From: CANLBN01 sp034111645
GTDB lineage: Bacteria; Pseudomonadota; Gammaproteobacteria; Pseudomonadales; Cellvibrionaceae
Reading direction: 5' to 3'
NCBI GenBank assembly: GCA_034111645.1
Contig: JAWUWW010000008.1
Coordinates: 22,369 to 86,368 of the forward strand
DNA length: 64,000 nucleotides
Part shown: positions 38,250 through 46,984 of the stretch, piece by piece
Position numbering within the stretch: the stretch's first letter is position 1
Layout of the letters: each line of letters opens with the position of its first letter
Translations under genes and position numbers: made by a program
Notes under the pieces: model-generated
Database searches by the model: none
What the model was told of the DNA's origin: nothing
What the model saw: only the letters and a program-made list of their open reading frames with translations

Positions 38250-39173
38250 TTGTTGTTAAGTTATAGGCATTCATTCCATGCGGGAAATTTTGCAGATGTT
38301 CTTAAACATTGTGTTTGCACGCACATTTTTGAGCATCTGTTAAAAAAGAATAAGCCCTTTGATTATATCGATACGCACTCAGGTGCGGGTTTATTTAATT
38401 TAATGGGCGTCGATGCCGCAAAGCTAAAAGAATTTTCTGCTGGAATTCATCGTATACAGTCATCTAAGTTGCCACAATTACGCAGCTACCTTGCAGCAGT
38501 AAAAGCTTTTAACCAATCTAGTACCACTAAAAATATTAAATTCTATCCGGGGTCTCCTGCTTTAGCCCTATATTTTTTGCGCTCGATCGATAAAGCCACC
38601 TTGCATGAACTACATCCACAAGATGCAAAGTTACTATCAAAAAATATAGGCGAATTAAAAGTCAGTGTTGGTAAAAATAGTCAAATACGTGTTGAGGTAA
38701 GCGATGGGCTAAAAAATTTACAAGCACTTATTCCGCCTTTATCACGACGTGCCTTTGTATTAATCGACCCATCTTATGAAGTTAAAACAGAGTACGATGA
38801 TGTATTCTTTGCCGTAGAAAAAGCCTATAAAAAATTTCCGACAGGTACTTATGCAATTTGGTATCCTGTAGTCGAGCGCAGTCGCATTGATCGTCTTGAG
38901 AGAAAATTAGTTAATAGCGCTATTAAAAACATTCAACGCTTTGAGCTAGGCATTGCCCCTGACTCTAACGAGCACGGCATGACTTCTGCAGGTTTATTTG
39001 TCGTAAATCCTCCATGGACACTCTTCGAGTCTATGTCACAACTATTACCACAATTAGCAACGTTATTAAATGATAGGCCGTCAATAGATAAAGACTTATC
39101 CGTTGAAGCCTTAACGCACAGCGGATTAGCTAAACCATCTTATTATAAATGCGAAATAATAAAGCCTGAATAA
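38250..39173 (+). CDS. rlmJ: 23S rRNA (adenine-2030-N6)-methyltransferase
   Basis: Methylates A2030 of 23S rRNA. The 307 aa protein shows LSYRHSFHAGNFADVLKH at the start, the SAM-binding YIDTHSGAGLF, YPGSPALA, the NPPY-like catalytic motif as IDPSYEVKTEYD, and GMTSAGLFVVNPPW at the end. The start is a TTG at 38250; the family begins MLSYRHSFHAGN, so no earlier start is expected. Confidence 0.95.
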   Translation: MLLSYRHSFHAGNFADVLKHCVCTHIFEHLLKKNKPFDYIDTHSGAGLFNLMGVDAAKLKEFSAGIHRIQSSKLPQLRSYLAAVKAFNQSSTTKNIKFYPGSPALALYFLRSIDKATLHELHPQDAKLLSKNIGELKVSVGKNSQIRVEVSDGLKNLQALIPPLSRRAFVLIDPSYEVKTEYDDVFFAVEKAYKKFPTGTYAIWYPVVERSRIDRLERKLVNSAIKNIQRFELGIAPDSNEHGMTSAGLFVVNPPWTLFESMSQLLPQLATLLNDRPSIDKDLSVEALTHSGLAKPSYYKCEIIKPE

Positions 39174-39343
39174 TTATCATTCGACATATTATTATCATTA
39201 ACAATCCTGTCCTCCAGTCTTTGTATTCCTAGTTTTGACAAATACTATAGATAAATAACTATATTAATTTATAAAACTGAACTGGTTTTAAAAAAGCAGC
39301 AGTTCATAGTAGATATCTGTACAGACAGTATTTGTTTATAGGT

Positions 39344-39394
39344 TAGTCACATAACTATCACATAACTATCACATAACTGTCATTTTATTGTCAT
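39344..39394 (+). promoter_or_regulatory. Pho box: five 7-base units at 11-base spacing
   Basis: Units TAGTCAC (39344), CTATCAC (39355), CTATCAC (39366), CTGTCAT (39377) and TTGTCAT (39388), each separated by an AT-rich 4-base spacer (ATAA or TTTA). This is the classic PhoB direct-repeat pattern (CTGTCAT-N4-CTGTCAT), extended to about 2.5 boxes. It ends 46 bases before phnC and predicts induction of the C-P lyase operon under phosphate starvation. Confidence 0.92.
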
Positions 39395-39440
39395 CGTTGA
39401 AGCTTAAGTTATATGCACAGGTTGATATTAGGTAATATAA

Positions 39441-40268
39441 ATGAATGCAATTAATGTTAGCAACGTCAAAAAAAGTTATAACCAAACAGTCTTAGATGAC
39501 GTCTCTTTTTCAATTGATACTGGTGAAATGCTGGCTTTGATTGGACCATCTGGATCAGGTAAATCTACGCTAATGCGCCATCTTTCGGGCCTAGTAATGA
39601 GTGATAGAGACAGCCAAACAAATATAGAGTTGTTGGGAAGGTCAATACAAAAATCAGGTCGCCTAGCAAAAGATATTCGAATTACTCGTTCAAAAATAGG
39701 TTGTATTTTTCAACAATTTAATCTGATTAATCGTTTGAGTGTAATGACCAATGTGTTGATTGGTTGTTTAGGTAATATTCCTGCATGGCGTGGATATCTG
39801 GGTTATTTTAGCGAAGAAGAAAAACAAAATGCGCTAGCTGCATTAGAGCGTGTGGGCTTAAAAGACCATGCCTATAAAAAAGCGGCAAATTTGTCGGGTG
39901 GTCAACAGCAGCGCGTAGCAATTGCTCGAGCACTAATGCAAGAGGCCGATATTATTTTAGCTGACGAACCCATTTCATCACTTGATCCACATTCAGCAAG
40001 AGTAGTGATGGAAATGCTCGAAGATATAAATCGTCAAGACGGAAAAACCGTAATCGTTACCTTGCATCAAGTTGATGTAGCAAGAAAATACTGCCCTCGT
40101 GTGATCGCACTAAGAGAGGGAAAATTATTTTATGACGGAACGCGTGAAAAACTCACGGATGAGCTTATGTATTCATTGTATGAAGATGAAGCAAAGGAAA
40201 TGCTATATAGCAGCGAAACCAAAGAAGAAAAAAGTAATATAAATAATTCAATCGCTATGGCGAGTTAA
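39441..40268 (+). CDS. phnC: phosphonate ABC transporter ATP-binding protein
   Basis: ATPase of the PhnCDE phosphonate importer. Walker A GPSGSGKST, Q-loop CIFQQFNLINRLSV, signature LSGGQQQR and Walker B IILADEPISSLDP are all intact. Length 275 aa. It is the first gene of the PhoB-controlled operon and is followed 17 bases later by phnD. Confidence 0.96.
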   Translation: MNAINVSNVKKSYNQTVLDDVSFSIDTGEMLALIGPSGSGKSTLMRHLSGLVMSDRDSQTNIELLGRSIQKSGRLAKDIRITRSKIGCIFQQFNLINRLSVMTNVLIGCLGNIPAWRGYLGYFSEEEKQNALAALERVGLKDHAYKKAANLSGGQQQRVAIARALMQEADIILADEPISSLDPHSARVVMEMLEDINRQDGKTVIVTLHQVDVARKYCPRVIALREGKLFYDGTREKLTDELMYSLYEDEAKEMLYSSETKEEKSNINNSIAMAS

Positions 40269-40285
40269 TATTAAGGGGAAGTACT

Positions 40286-41271
40286 ATGTTAAATTTGATT
40301 AAAAAGGCTGTAATTGGTGCGAGCATTATGTGTTCGGCACAAATTACTGTTGCAGAAGAAATGAAAACAATAAATTTCGGTATTATCTCAACCGATTCCA
40401 CGCAAGTGTTGCGTGATTCATGGGAACCATTCTTAGACGACATGAGTAAAAAAATAGGCGTTGAAATAAAGCCATTTTTTGCGAGTGATTATGCTGGAAT
40501 AATTCAGGCAATGCGGTTTGATAAAGTTGATGTAGCTTGGTATGGTAATAAATCAGCAGTTGAGGCAGTAGACCGATCAGGAGGTGAGGTGTTTGCACAA
40601 ACTGTCGATAATAACGGTAATCCAGGATATTGGAGCTTGTTAATAGCACATAAAGACAGTCCGTTGAATAATGTAGAAGATATCGTTAAAAATGCTAAAG
40701 ATTTAACTTTTGGCAACGGTGATCCTAACTCTACATCGGGCTTTTTAGTGCCGTCATATTATGTATTCGCAAAAAATAATATTGATACAAGAAAAGCATT
40801 TAAACGAGTTACTAACTCAAATCATGAAACCAATGCATTATCAGTTGCAAATAATAAAGTAGATTTTGCAACAAATAATACTGAAAACCTACGTCGTATC
40901 GAAGAAAAATATAAAAATATAAAAATATAAAAATAGTTTGGAAATCTCCATTAATTCCTTCTGATCCAATTGTATGGCGTAAAAATTTACCAGAGACAAC
41001 AAAGTCGAAGCTTTATAACTTTTTCATGGCCTATGGTAAGACAGGTGATAAAGAAGAGTTAGCTAATCTAGATAAGTTGCAATGGCTTCCATTCCGTCCT
41101 TCAAGTGACGACCAACTATTACCAATTCGTCAGTTAAGTTTATTTACGGAACGTTTAAAATTAGTTAACTCAGGTAATGCGACAAAAGAAGAGCTCGCAG
41201 AAATAGATGAAAAGTTAGCCGTCTTAAATCGTCGTATGTCAGCACTTAGCGCAATGGCCTCTAATCAATAA
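40286..41271 (+). pseudogene. phnD: phosphonate-binding protein PhnD, frameshifted by an 8-base repeat
   Basis: Periplasmic phosphonate receptor of the PhnCDE importer. Signal peptide about residues 1-23. Frame 1 runs to a TAA at 40928 (214 aa) and carries NFGIISTDSTQVLRDSWEPFL and DVAWYGNKSAVEAVDRSGGEVFA. The rest of the family sequence (IVWKSPLIPSDPIVWRKNLP ... LSAMASNQ) continues in another frame to 41271. The break lies in three tandem copies of ATAAAAAT at 40911-40934. With two copies the frame is continuous (EEKYKNIKIVWKSPLIP) and gives 325 aa, the normal length. So the gene is either off by slippage, recently broken, or misassembled. Confidence 0.9.
40911..40934. repeat. three tandem copies of the 8-base unit ATAAAAAT
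   Basis: Perfect head-to-tail repeat inside phnD; the eight bases before it differ from the unit at one position only. A unit length that is not a multiple of three means each gain or loss changes the frame. One unit fewer restores phnD. Confidence 0.95.
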
Positions 41272-41341
41272 TAATCCTCGTATGATAACTCATGGATGAG
41301 TTATAAATATTTTTATAAATTTTATAAGATTGGTTAAAACA

Positions 41342-42121
41342 ATGACTGCTGTTATTAAAAAAGAAAATATTATAAGTGCTAACCAAGTTAATAAATTGAT
41401 ATTTAATATAGCAATTCTAATTTGGGCTTGGATAGGCGCAGAAATGAATCCATCGCTCCTCATAGAGGATGCGGGAAATATGTGGATTTTATTAAACGAT
41501 TTTTTTCCACCTGATTTTTCAGAGTGGGAATTGTATGCGGAAGAAATGCTAATTACCTTGCAAATTGCTATATGGGGAACAGTTTTATCAGTATTAGCGG
41601 CGATCCCACTTGGAATCTTGTCATCGGGAAATCTTGCCCCGTCTTGGGTCTATCAGCCGGTTAGACGATTAATGGATGCATGTAGGGCAATTAATGAGCT
41701 TGTGTTTGCAATGATTTTTGTCGTTGCTGTTGGTCTTGGACCCTTTGCTGGGGTTATGGCATTATTTATTCATACAACCGGTGTGTTGGCTAAGCTGTTC
41801 TCTGAAGCTGTTGAAGCAATTGAAACTAATCCTGTTGAAGGTGTGCGCGCAACAGGTGCAAATACAGTCCATGAAATTATTTATGGTGTCATACCGCAAG
41901 TGATGCCTTTATGGATTTCGTATTCACTATATCGATTTGAATCTAATCTTAGGTCAGCGACGGTGCTAGGTATTGTTGGGGCTGGTGGTATTGGGGTGTT
42001 GTTATGGGAATCTATTAGAGGTTTCTCATATCCAGAAGCAGCGGCCATTATTATTATTATTGTTGTATCAGTGACGCTAGTTGATATGGCTTCTCAAATT
42101 ATTAGGAAAAAATATATTTAA
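41342..42121 (+). CDS. phnE: phosphonate ABC transporter permease
   Basis: Inner-membrane permease of the PhnCDE importer, about 259 aa with six membrane segments. The ATPase-contact loop is EAIETNPVEGVRATGANTVHEIIYGVIPQVMP, and the ending IIIIIVVSVTLVDMASQIIRKK is typical of the family. The ATG at 41342 is used; a TTG at 41330 adds four residues and neither has a strong ribosome site. Only one permease copy is present. Confidence 0.94.
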   Translation: MTAVIKKENIISANQVNKLIFNIAILIWAWIGAEMNPSLLIEDAGNMWILLNDFFPPDFSEWELYAEEMLITLQIAIWGTVLSVLAAIPLGILSSGNLAPSWVYQPVRRLMDACRAINELVFAMIFVVAVGLGPFAGVMALFIHTTGVLAKLFSEAVEAIETNPVEGVRATGANTVHEIIYGVIPQVMPLWISYSLYRFESNLRSATVLGIVGAGGIGVLLWESIRGFSYPEAAAIIIIIVVSVTLVDMASQIIRKKYI

Positions 42122-42282
42122 TATCTCTATCAAATAAATAACGATAAATAAATTAAATTTAAAAAATAAATCGTTAATCCTACTAATAAAATATACATTA
42201 AAAATATTATTTAAAAAAAACTATACAGCTTTCGAATAAATGGAAGCCTTAAGGTTTGCATAACTTTTTTAGGAAAGTAATT

Positions 42283-42731
42283 ATGACGACAAATTTGAAG
42301 CAACAGCGACAAAAAAATCTGTCTATTTTAGCGAAGGCACCTATAGATGACATGGTTAAATATTGGAAAAGTATAAATGTAGACGAGACATTTAAATTCT
42401 TAAAGAAACCAGAAATAGGCATGGCAATGGTTAGAGCTCAAGCAGGAAGCGGAGGCGAAAATTTTAATATGGGTGAAATGACAATGACCCGTTGCGTTAT
42501 TCGATTAGATAGTGATGAGATCGGTTATGGATACGTCGCAGGTAGATGTAAAAAAAATCAGAACTTGTTGCATTAATAGATGCCTGTTGGCAAAAGCAAA
42601 GCCTTAAAAATACTATAGAAGAAAAAATAATTGAACCTCTTTATAGTATCGAATTAAGAAAAGAGCAAGAAGTAAAAGAGAATACAAAAACCTCTAAAGT
42701 TAATTTTTATACGATGGTCCGTGGAGAATAG
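42283..42731 (+). pseudogene. phnG: C-P lyase subunit PhnG, frameshifted at an A8 tract
   Basis: Part of the PhnGHIJ core that couples phosphonate to ATP ribose. Frame 1 gives RQKNLSILAKAP, MAMVRAQAGSGGENFNMGEMTMTRCVIRL and GYGYVAGRCKK, then runs out at a stop near 42574. The family continues in another frame: SELVALIDACWQKQ ... VNFYTMVRGE, ending TAG 42729-42731. The break is at the A8 run 42550-42557; nine A would give GRCKKKSELVALIDA, matching the usual GRDKxHAELxALIDA, and 149 aa, the normal size. ATG 42283 follows AGGAAA. Slippage on the A-run could restore some protein. Confidence 0.88.
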
Positions 42732-42732
42732 C

Positions 42733-43410
42733 ATGAACTCTTTAAGTTTGTTGCCGGCGTTTACAGATGAAGCAACGGATAGCCAAATTATTTTTAGAAA
42801 TATTTTGAAAGCAATGTCAGAGCCAGGAACGATTATTGATATTGATAGATCATTTGTACAATATAATAGGCATTATTCTAAAAATATCCATCAAAAGAAA
42901 TTATCCTATTTATGGTCAATTGCGCAAACATTACTAGATAGCGATTGCTTATTATTTATTTGTCCATCCATTAGTGATGAGTTTTTCTTGCAGTCTCTTG
43001 CCTTTTATACGGGCGTAAATTTTACCTATGATATTAAACAAGCTGATTTTATTTTTATGTCAATACATGAGCTAAAAGACCTAAATGATTTAAATTGTGG
43101 TGATGTGGAGAAACCGCATTTATCAAGTACAGCATTAGTATATGTCGATGCTATGTCAGCACAAGAGCAAATTATATTATCAGGTCCAGGTATAAAAGAA
43201 AGCAAACCATTGGCACTTGCCGGTTTAGATGAAGAAAAAATTTCAATATTAAATAACAACTATAAATTATACCCATGTGGGATGGATTTTATTTTTTGTT
43301 CTGAAACAAGCATGACGGCAATTCCAAGAAGCACGAAGATTAAAAATGGTGATATTAATATTGCTAATATAAACCATAGGATTAATGAAGAATTGATGGA
43401 GAATAAATAG
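42733..43410 (+). CDS. phnH: C-P lyase subunit PhnH
   Basis: Subunit of the PhnGHIJ complex. About 225 aa with LLPAFTDEATDSQIIFRNILKAMSEPGTI near the start, the LSGPGIK motif and YPCGMDFIFCSETSMTAIPRSTKI at the end. The ATG at 42733 is chosen because GGAGA lies just before it, inside the phnG stop region; the frame also opens at 42721. Confidence 0.94.
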   Translation: MNSLSLLPAFTDEATDSQIIFRNILKAMSEPGTIIDIDRSFVQYNRHYSKNIHQKKLSYLWSIAQTLLDSDCLLFICPSISDEFFLQSLAFYTGVNFTYDIKQADFIFMSIHELKDLNDLNCGDVEKPHLSSTALVYVDAMSAQEQIILSGPGIKESKPLALAGLDEEKISILNNNYKLYPCGMDFIFCSETSMTAIPRSTKIKNGDINIANINHRINEELMENK

Positions 43411-43411
43411 T

Positions 43412-44575
43412 ATGTATGTAGCAGTCAAAGGTGGTGAAGAGGCAATTGAAAATGCACATAAATTACTAGCTAGAAAACGACGTGGTGATTTAACAGTTAC
43501 TGAATTGTCTATAACTCAAATAAAGCAACAGCTATCACTAGCCGTCGACCGTGTGATGACTGAAGGTTCGCTTTACGATCAAGACCTTGCTGCACTCGCT
43601 TTAAAGCAAGCAATGGGCGATACAATCGAAGCAATATTTTTATTGCGCGCCTATCGTACAACACTTCCACGTTTTAATTTTACTCAAATAATTGATACAA
43701 GTTGTATGCGTGTTGAGCGTCGAATTAGCGCTATTTATAAAGATATCCCTGGTGGTCAAGCTCTTGGCCCTACATTTGATTACACGCATCGATTACTAGA
43801 TTTTAGTTTACTAGCAGATGATTACGAAAATGAAGGTGATGATTTTTTACGGAATAGTGAAACTGAAACACATAATGTAGCACCGCAGTTAAGCGCCGTT
43901 AATACAGATAAGATAGATGAATATCCAAAAGTTTTAGATTTTTTGAAGCAAGAAGACTTATTGCCGCCGAGTAAAAATATAACTAAGTCTGTAGATGATA
44001 TAACTAGAGAGCCTTTAGATTATCCAAGTTCTAGAAGTGCTCGATTACAACAATTAACACGAGCCGATGAAGGCTTTTTATTATCATTGGGTTATTCGAC
44101 GCAACGTGGTTATGGTCGAACGCATCCATTTGCAGGCGAAATTCGCATGGGTTATGTAGATGTTAGCATCACTATAGATGAACTGGACTTTGATATTTGT
44201 TTGGGTGAAATTTGTGTGAGCGAATGTGAAATGATTAATCAGTTTTCGGGTAATAGGACTCAAGCGCCTCAATTTACTCAGGGTTATGGAATTAGCTTTG
44301 GCTTTTGCGAACGAAAAACTTTGGCCATGGCCTTAGTTGATAGATCACTTCAAGCAAAAGAATTGGGTGAAGCGATTGATACCCCCGCTGCCCAAGAAGA
44401 ATTTGTATTATCACATTGTGATAATGTCGAAGCATCGGGTTTTGTCTCCCATTTAAAACTTCCACATTATGTTGATTTTCAATCTGAACTAGCGCTAGTT
44501 CGCAAAATGCGAAAAGAGCATTTTTCTAAAAATTTAGCGGATAAATTTAAAAGCGAGGAGCATGCTAATGGATGA
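43412..44575 (+). CDS. phnI: C-P lyase subunit PhnI
   Basis: Subunit that exchanges the adenine of ATP for phosphonate, forming ribose-triphosphate phosphonate. The 387 aa protein starts MYVAVKGGEEAIENAHKLL and has SQLSLAVDRVMTEGSLYD-like and GYGRTHPFAGEIRMGYV segments. It overlaps phnJ by eight bases. Confidence 0.95.
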   Translation: MYVAVKGGEEAIENAHKLLARKRRGDLTVTELSITQIKQQLSLAVDRVMTEGSLYDQDLAALALKQAMGDTIEAIFLLRAYRTTLPRFNFTQIIDTSCMRVERRISAIYKDIPGGQALGPTFDYTHRLLDFSLLADDYENEGDDFLRNSETETHNVAPQLSAVNTDKIDEYPKVLDFLKQEDLLPPSKNITKSVDDITREPLDYPSSRSARLQQLTRADEGFLLSLGYSTQRGYGRTHPFAGEIRMGYVDVSITIDELDFDICLGEICVSECEMINQFSGNRTQAPQFTQGYGISFGFCERKTLAMALVDRSLQAKELGEAIDTPAAQEEFVLSHCDNVEASGFVSHLKLPHYVDFQSELALVRKMRKEHFSKNLADKFKSEEHANG

Positions 44576-45437
44576 GCCTTATAACTTCGCGTATTTAGAC
44601 GAACAAACAAAACGCTCAATACGACGCGGCTTACTAAAAGCAGTTGCTATACCTGGTTATCAAGTCCCGTTTGCAGGCAGAGAAATGCCAATGCCCTATG
44701 GATGGGGTACAGGGGGGGTGCAAGTTACTGCCAGTATATTAGGTAAAGACGATACACTCAAAGTAATCGATCAAGGTGCAGACGACACAACAAATGCAGT
44801 AAGTATCCGTCAATTTTTCGAAAAAACTGCAAAAATAAAAACAACCACAAAGACGGACAAAGCGACTATTATACAAACACGACATCGCATCCCAGAACAG
44901 TCTTTAACACGCGATCAAATTGTTGTCTTTCAAGTGCCTGTTCCCGATCCCTTACGTTTTATCGAAGCCAGTGAAACCGAATCTCGTAAAATGCATGCGC
45001 TCGAAGAGTACGGTGTAATGCACGTAAAACTTTATGAAGATATCTCTCATCTCGGCCATATAGCTACAACTTATGCGTATCCAGCAATGGTAAATGATCG
45101 CTATGTCATGGACCCTTCTCCCATTCCTAAATTTGATAATCCTAAAATGAATATGAGTGAGGCTTTATTTTTATTTGGTGCAGGACGAGAGAAAAGATTG
45201 TACGCAATACCACCTTATACGTCGGTAAATAGTTTAGATTTTGATGATCATCCATTTGAAATACAGCAATGGGATGATGTCTGTGAAATATGTGCTAGTG
45301 CAGAGTCATTTTTAGATGAAGTCATTATTGATGATGAGGGTACAAGAATGTTTGTTTGTTCTGATTCATATTTTTGTGAGCAGCAAAAAATCAAAAATGA
45401 ACAGTGTCAGCCAATAGTATTAGTGAGTGAATCATGA
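44568..45437 (+). CDS. phnJ: C-P lyase catalytic subunit PhnJ
   Basis: Radical-SAM enzyme that cleaves the carbon-phosphorus bond. The unusual cysteine set is complete: C239, C242, C264 and C270 (VCEICAS ... FVCSDSYFC). N-terminal FAYLDEQTKRSIRRGLLKA and PMPYGWGTGG are conserved. The ATG at 44568 is preferred over 44562 because AGGAG stands seven bases before it and only a few bases before the other. It overlaps the phnI stop and the phnK start. Confidence 0.96.
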   Translation: MDEPYNFAYLDEQTKRSIRRGLLKAVAIPGYQVPFAGREMPMPYGWGTGGVQVTASILGKDDTLKVIDQGADDTTNAVSIRQFFEKTAKIKTTTKTDKATIIQTRHRIPEQSLTRDQIVVFQVPVPDPLRFIEASETESRKMHALEEYGVMHVKLYEDISHLGHIATTYAYPAMVNDRYVMDPSPIPKFDNPKMNMSEALFLFGAGREKRLYAIPPYTSVNSLDFDDHPFEIQQWDDVCEICASAESFLDEVIIDDEGTRMFVCSDSYFCEQQKIKNEQCQPIVLVSES

Positions 45438-46225
45438 AACTACCCGTATTAAATGAGCAGCCAATACTAAAAGTTAAAGACGTCAATAAGTTGTATGGTA
45501 TTAATCGAGGCTGCCAGGCCATTGGTTTTGATTTATATCCAGGCGAGGTGCTAGGTATTGTTGGTGAGTCTGGCTCTGGAAAATCCACATTGCTTAAATG
45601 TTTAAGTGGCGAATGTCAGCCAGACTCTGGCGATATTATATTTAATGCGTTGAGTGGTGAGGTATTAAACTTATACGAAATAGGTGAAGCTAAGCGTCGC
45701 CTGTTAATGCGCAGTGAATTTGGTATTGTTAAACAAAACCCAAGAGATGGATTGCGTTTATCCGTTAGTGCTGGCGCCAATATTGGTGAGCGCTTAATGG
45801 CAGTCGGTGAGAGGCACTATGGAGGCATCAGAAGCACGGCATCTAGTTGGTTGCAACAGGTAGAAATAGATGCTGAACGTATCGATGATTTTCCACAATC
45901 TTTTTCGGGCGGTATGCAGCAGCGTTTGCAGATTGCACGTGTACTGGTAACAAAGCCTCGCTTAGTAATGATGGATGAGCCAACAGGGGGGTTAGATGTA
46001 TCAGTGCAGGCAAGATTATTAGATATGATTCGGACTCTAGTCGCCAATTTAAACCTCTCTGTAGTAATAGTAACTCATGATCTTGCGGTGGCGCGGCTTC
46101 TTTGTCATCGCTTAATGGTTATGCAAAAAAGTCGAGTGATAGAAAGCGGATTGACAGATCAAATACTCGATGATCCACAACACCCCTATACACAATTATT
46201 AGTTTCTTCTGTGTTAACTCCTTAA
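45434..46225 (+). CDS. phnK: C-P lyase associated ATPase PhnK
   Basis: ABC-type ATPase that binds the PhnGHIJ core. Walker A GESGSGKST, signature SGGMQQR, Walker B LVMMDEPTGGLDV, in 263 aa. It overlaps the end of phnJ (ATGA), so the genes are translated together. It is not a transporter ATPase despite its fold. Confidence 0.95.
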   Translation: MKLPVLNEQPILKVKDVNKLYGINRGCQAIGFDLYPGEVLGIVGESGSGKSTLLKCLSGECQPDSGDIIFNALSGEVLNLYEIGEAKRRLLMRSEFGIVKQNPRDGLRLSVSAGANIGERLMAVGERHYGGIRSTASSWLQQVEIDAERIDDFPQSFSGGMQQRLQIARVLVTKPRLVMMDEPTGGLDVSVQARLLDMIRTLVANLNLSVVIVTHDLAVARLLCHRLMVMQKSRVIESGLTDQILDDPQHPYTQLLVSSVLTP

Positions 46226-46246
46226 TTTTCAAGTTGGAATATACTC

Positions 46247-46984
46247 GTGAATATAAATGTACAAGAAAGCGACTGCCTAATAAAAAGTAATAAGAAAATT
46301 AGGTTGTCGGTGCATAAGCTTGCTAAAGTTTTTACCATGCATCTACAAAATAGTGCAATTATAGATATATTTTCAAATCTATCTTTATCTGTAGAGGAAG
46401 GCTCTTGCACCGTATTACTTGGTCCAAGTGGAATGGGTAAAAGCACATTACTCAAAAGTCTTTACGGTAACTATATGATCACTAGCGGTGAAATAATGCT
46501 TCACTGCGATGATGGTAATCTTGATGTTGCTAAAGCTAGCCCGCAGATAATTTATGAATTACGTCGGAATATAATAGGATACGTTAGCCAGTTTTTACGT
46601 GTAGTCCCACGTGTACCGGCGCTTAATATTGTAATGGAGCCATTATTAAATCGTGGCGTTGAGAAAGTACAAGCGCAAGAAAAAGCAAAAACATTATTGA
46701 CTCGATTAAATATCCCCGAGCGTTTATGGTCACTTTCGCCCACAACATTTTCTGGTGGTGAGCAGCAGCGTATTAATATTGCGAGGGGATTTATTGCTCA
46801 TTATCCTATATTGCTATTAGACGAACCAACGGCGTCACTAGATGCTTATAATCGTGGCGTTGTTATTGAATTAATAGAAGAAGCAAAGGCAAGAGGTACT
46901 GCTATTGTTGGTATATTTCATGACGAGATAGTTAGAAATAAAGTAGCAGATGACGTCATCAACTTAGCAGAGTGTGCCGCATGA
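46247..46984 (+). CDS. phnL: C-P lyase associated ATPase PhnL
   Basis: Second ABC-type ATPase of the C-P lyase system. Walker A GPSGMGKST, signature FSGGEQQR, Walker B LLLDEPTASLDA, 245 aa. A GTG at 46247 is the start; no ATG is near in frame. The stop overlaps the phnM start by four bases (ATGA). Confidence 0.94.
   Translation: MNINVQESDCLIKSNKKIRLSVHKLAKVFTMHLQNSAIIDIFSNLSLSVEEGSCTVLLGPSGMGKSTLLKSLYGNYMITSGEIMLHCDDGNLDVAKASPQIIYELRRNIIGYVSQFLRVVPRVPALNIVMEPLLNRGVEKVQAQEKAKTLLTRLNIPERLWSLSPTTFSGGEQQRINIARGFIAHYPILLLDEPTASLDAYNRGVVIELIEEAKARGTAIVGIFHDEIVRNKVADDVINLAECAA

Noticed and set aside
39344..39394. Short CRISPR-like or satellite repeat
   Set aside because: Unit length, spacing and sequence match Pho boxes, and the position before phnC explains it.
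40569..40583. Partial match to the AcuR palindrome (TAGACCGATC)
   Set aside because: It lies inside coding sequence of phnD and the second half-site is missing.
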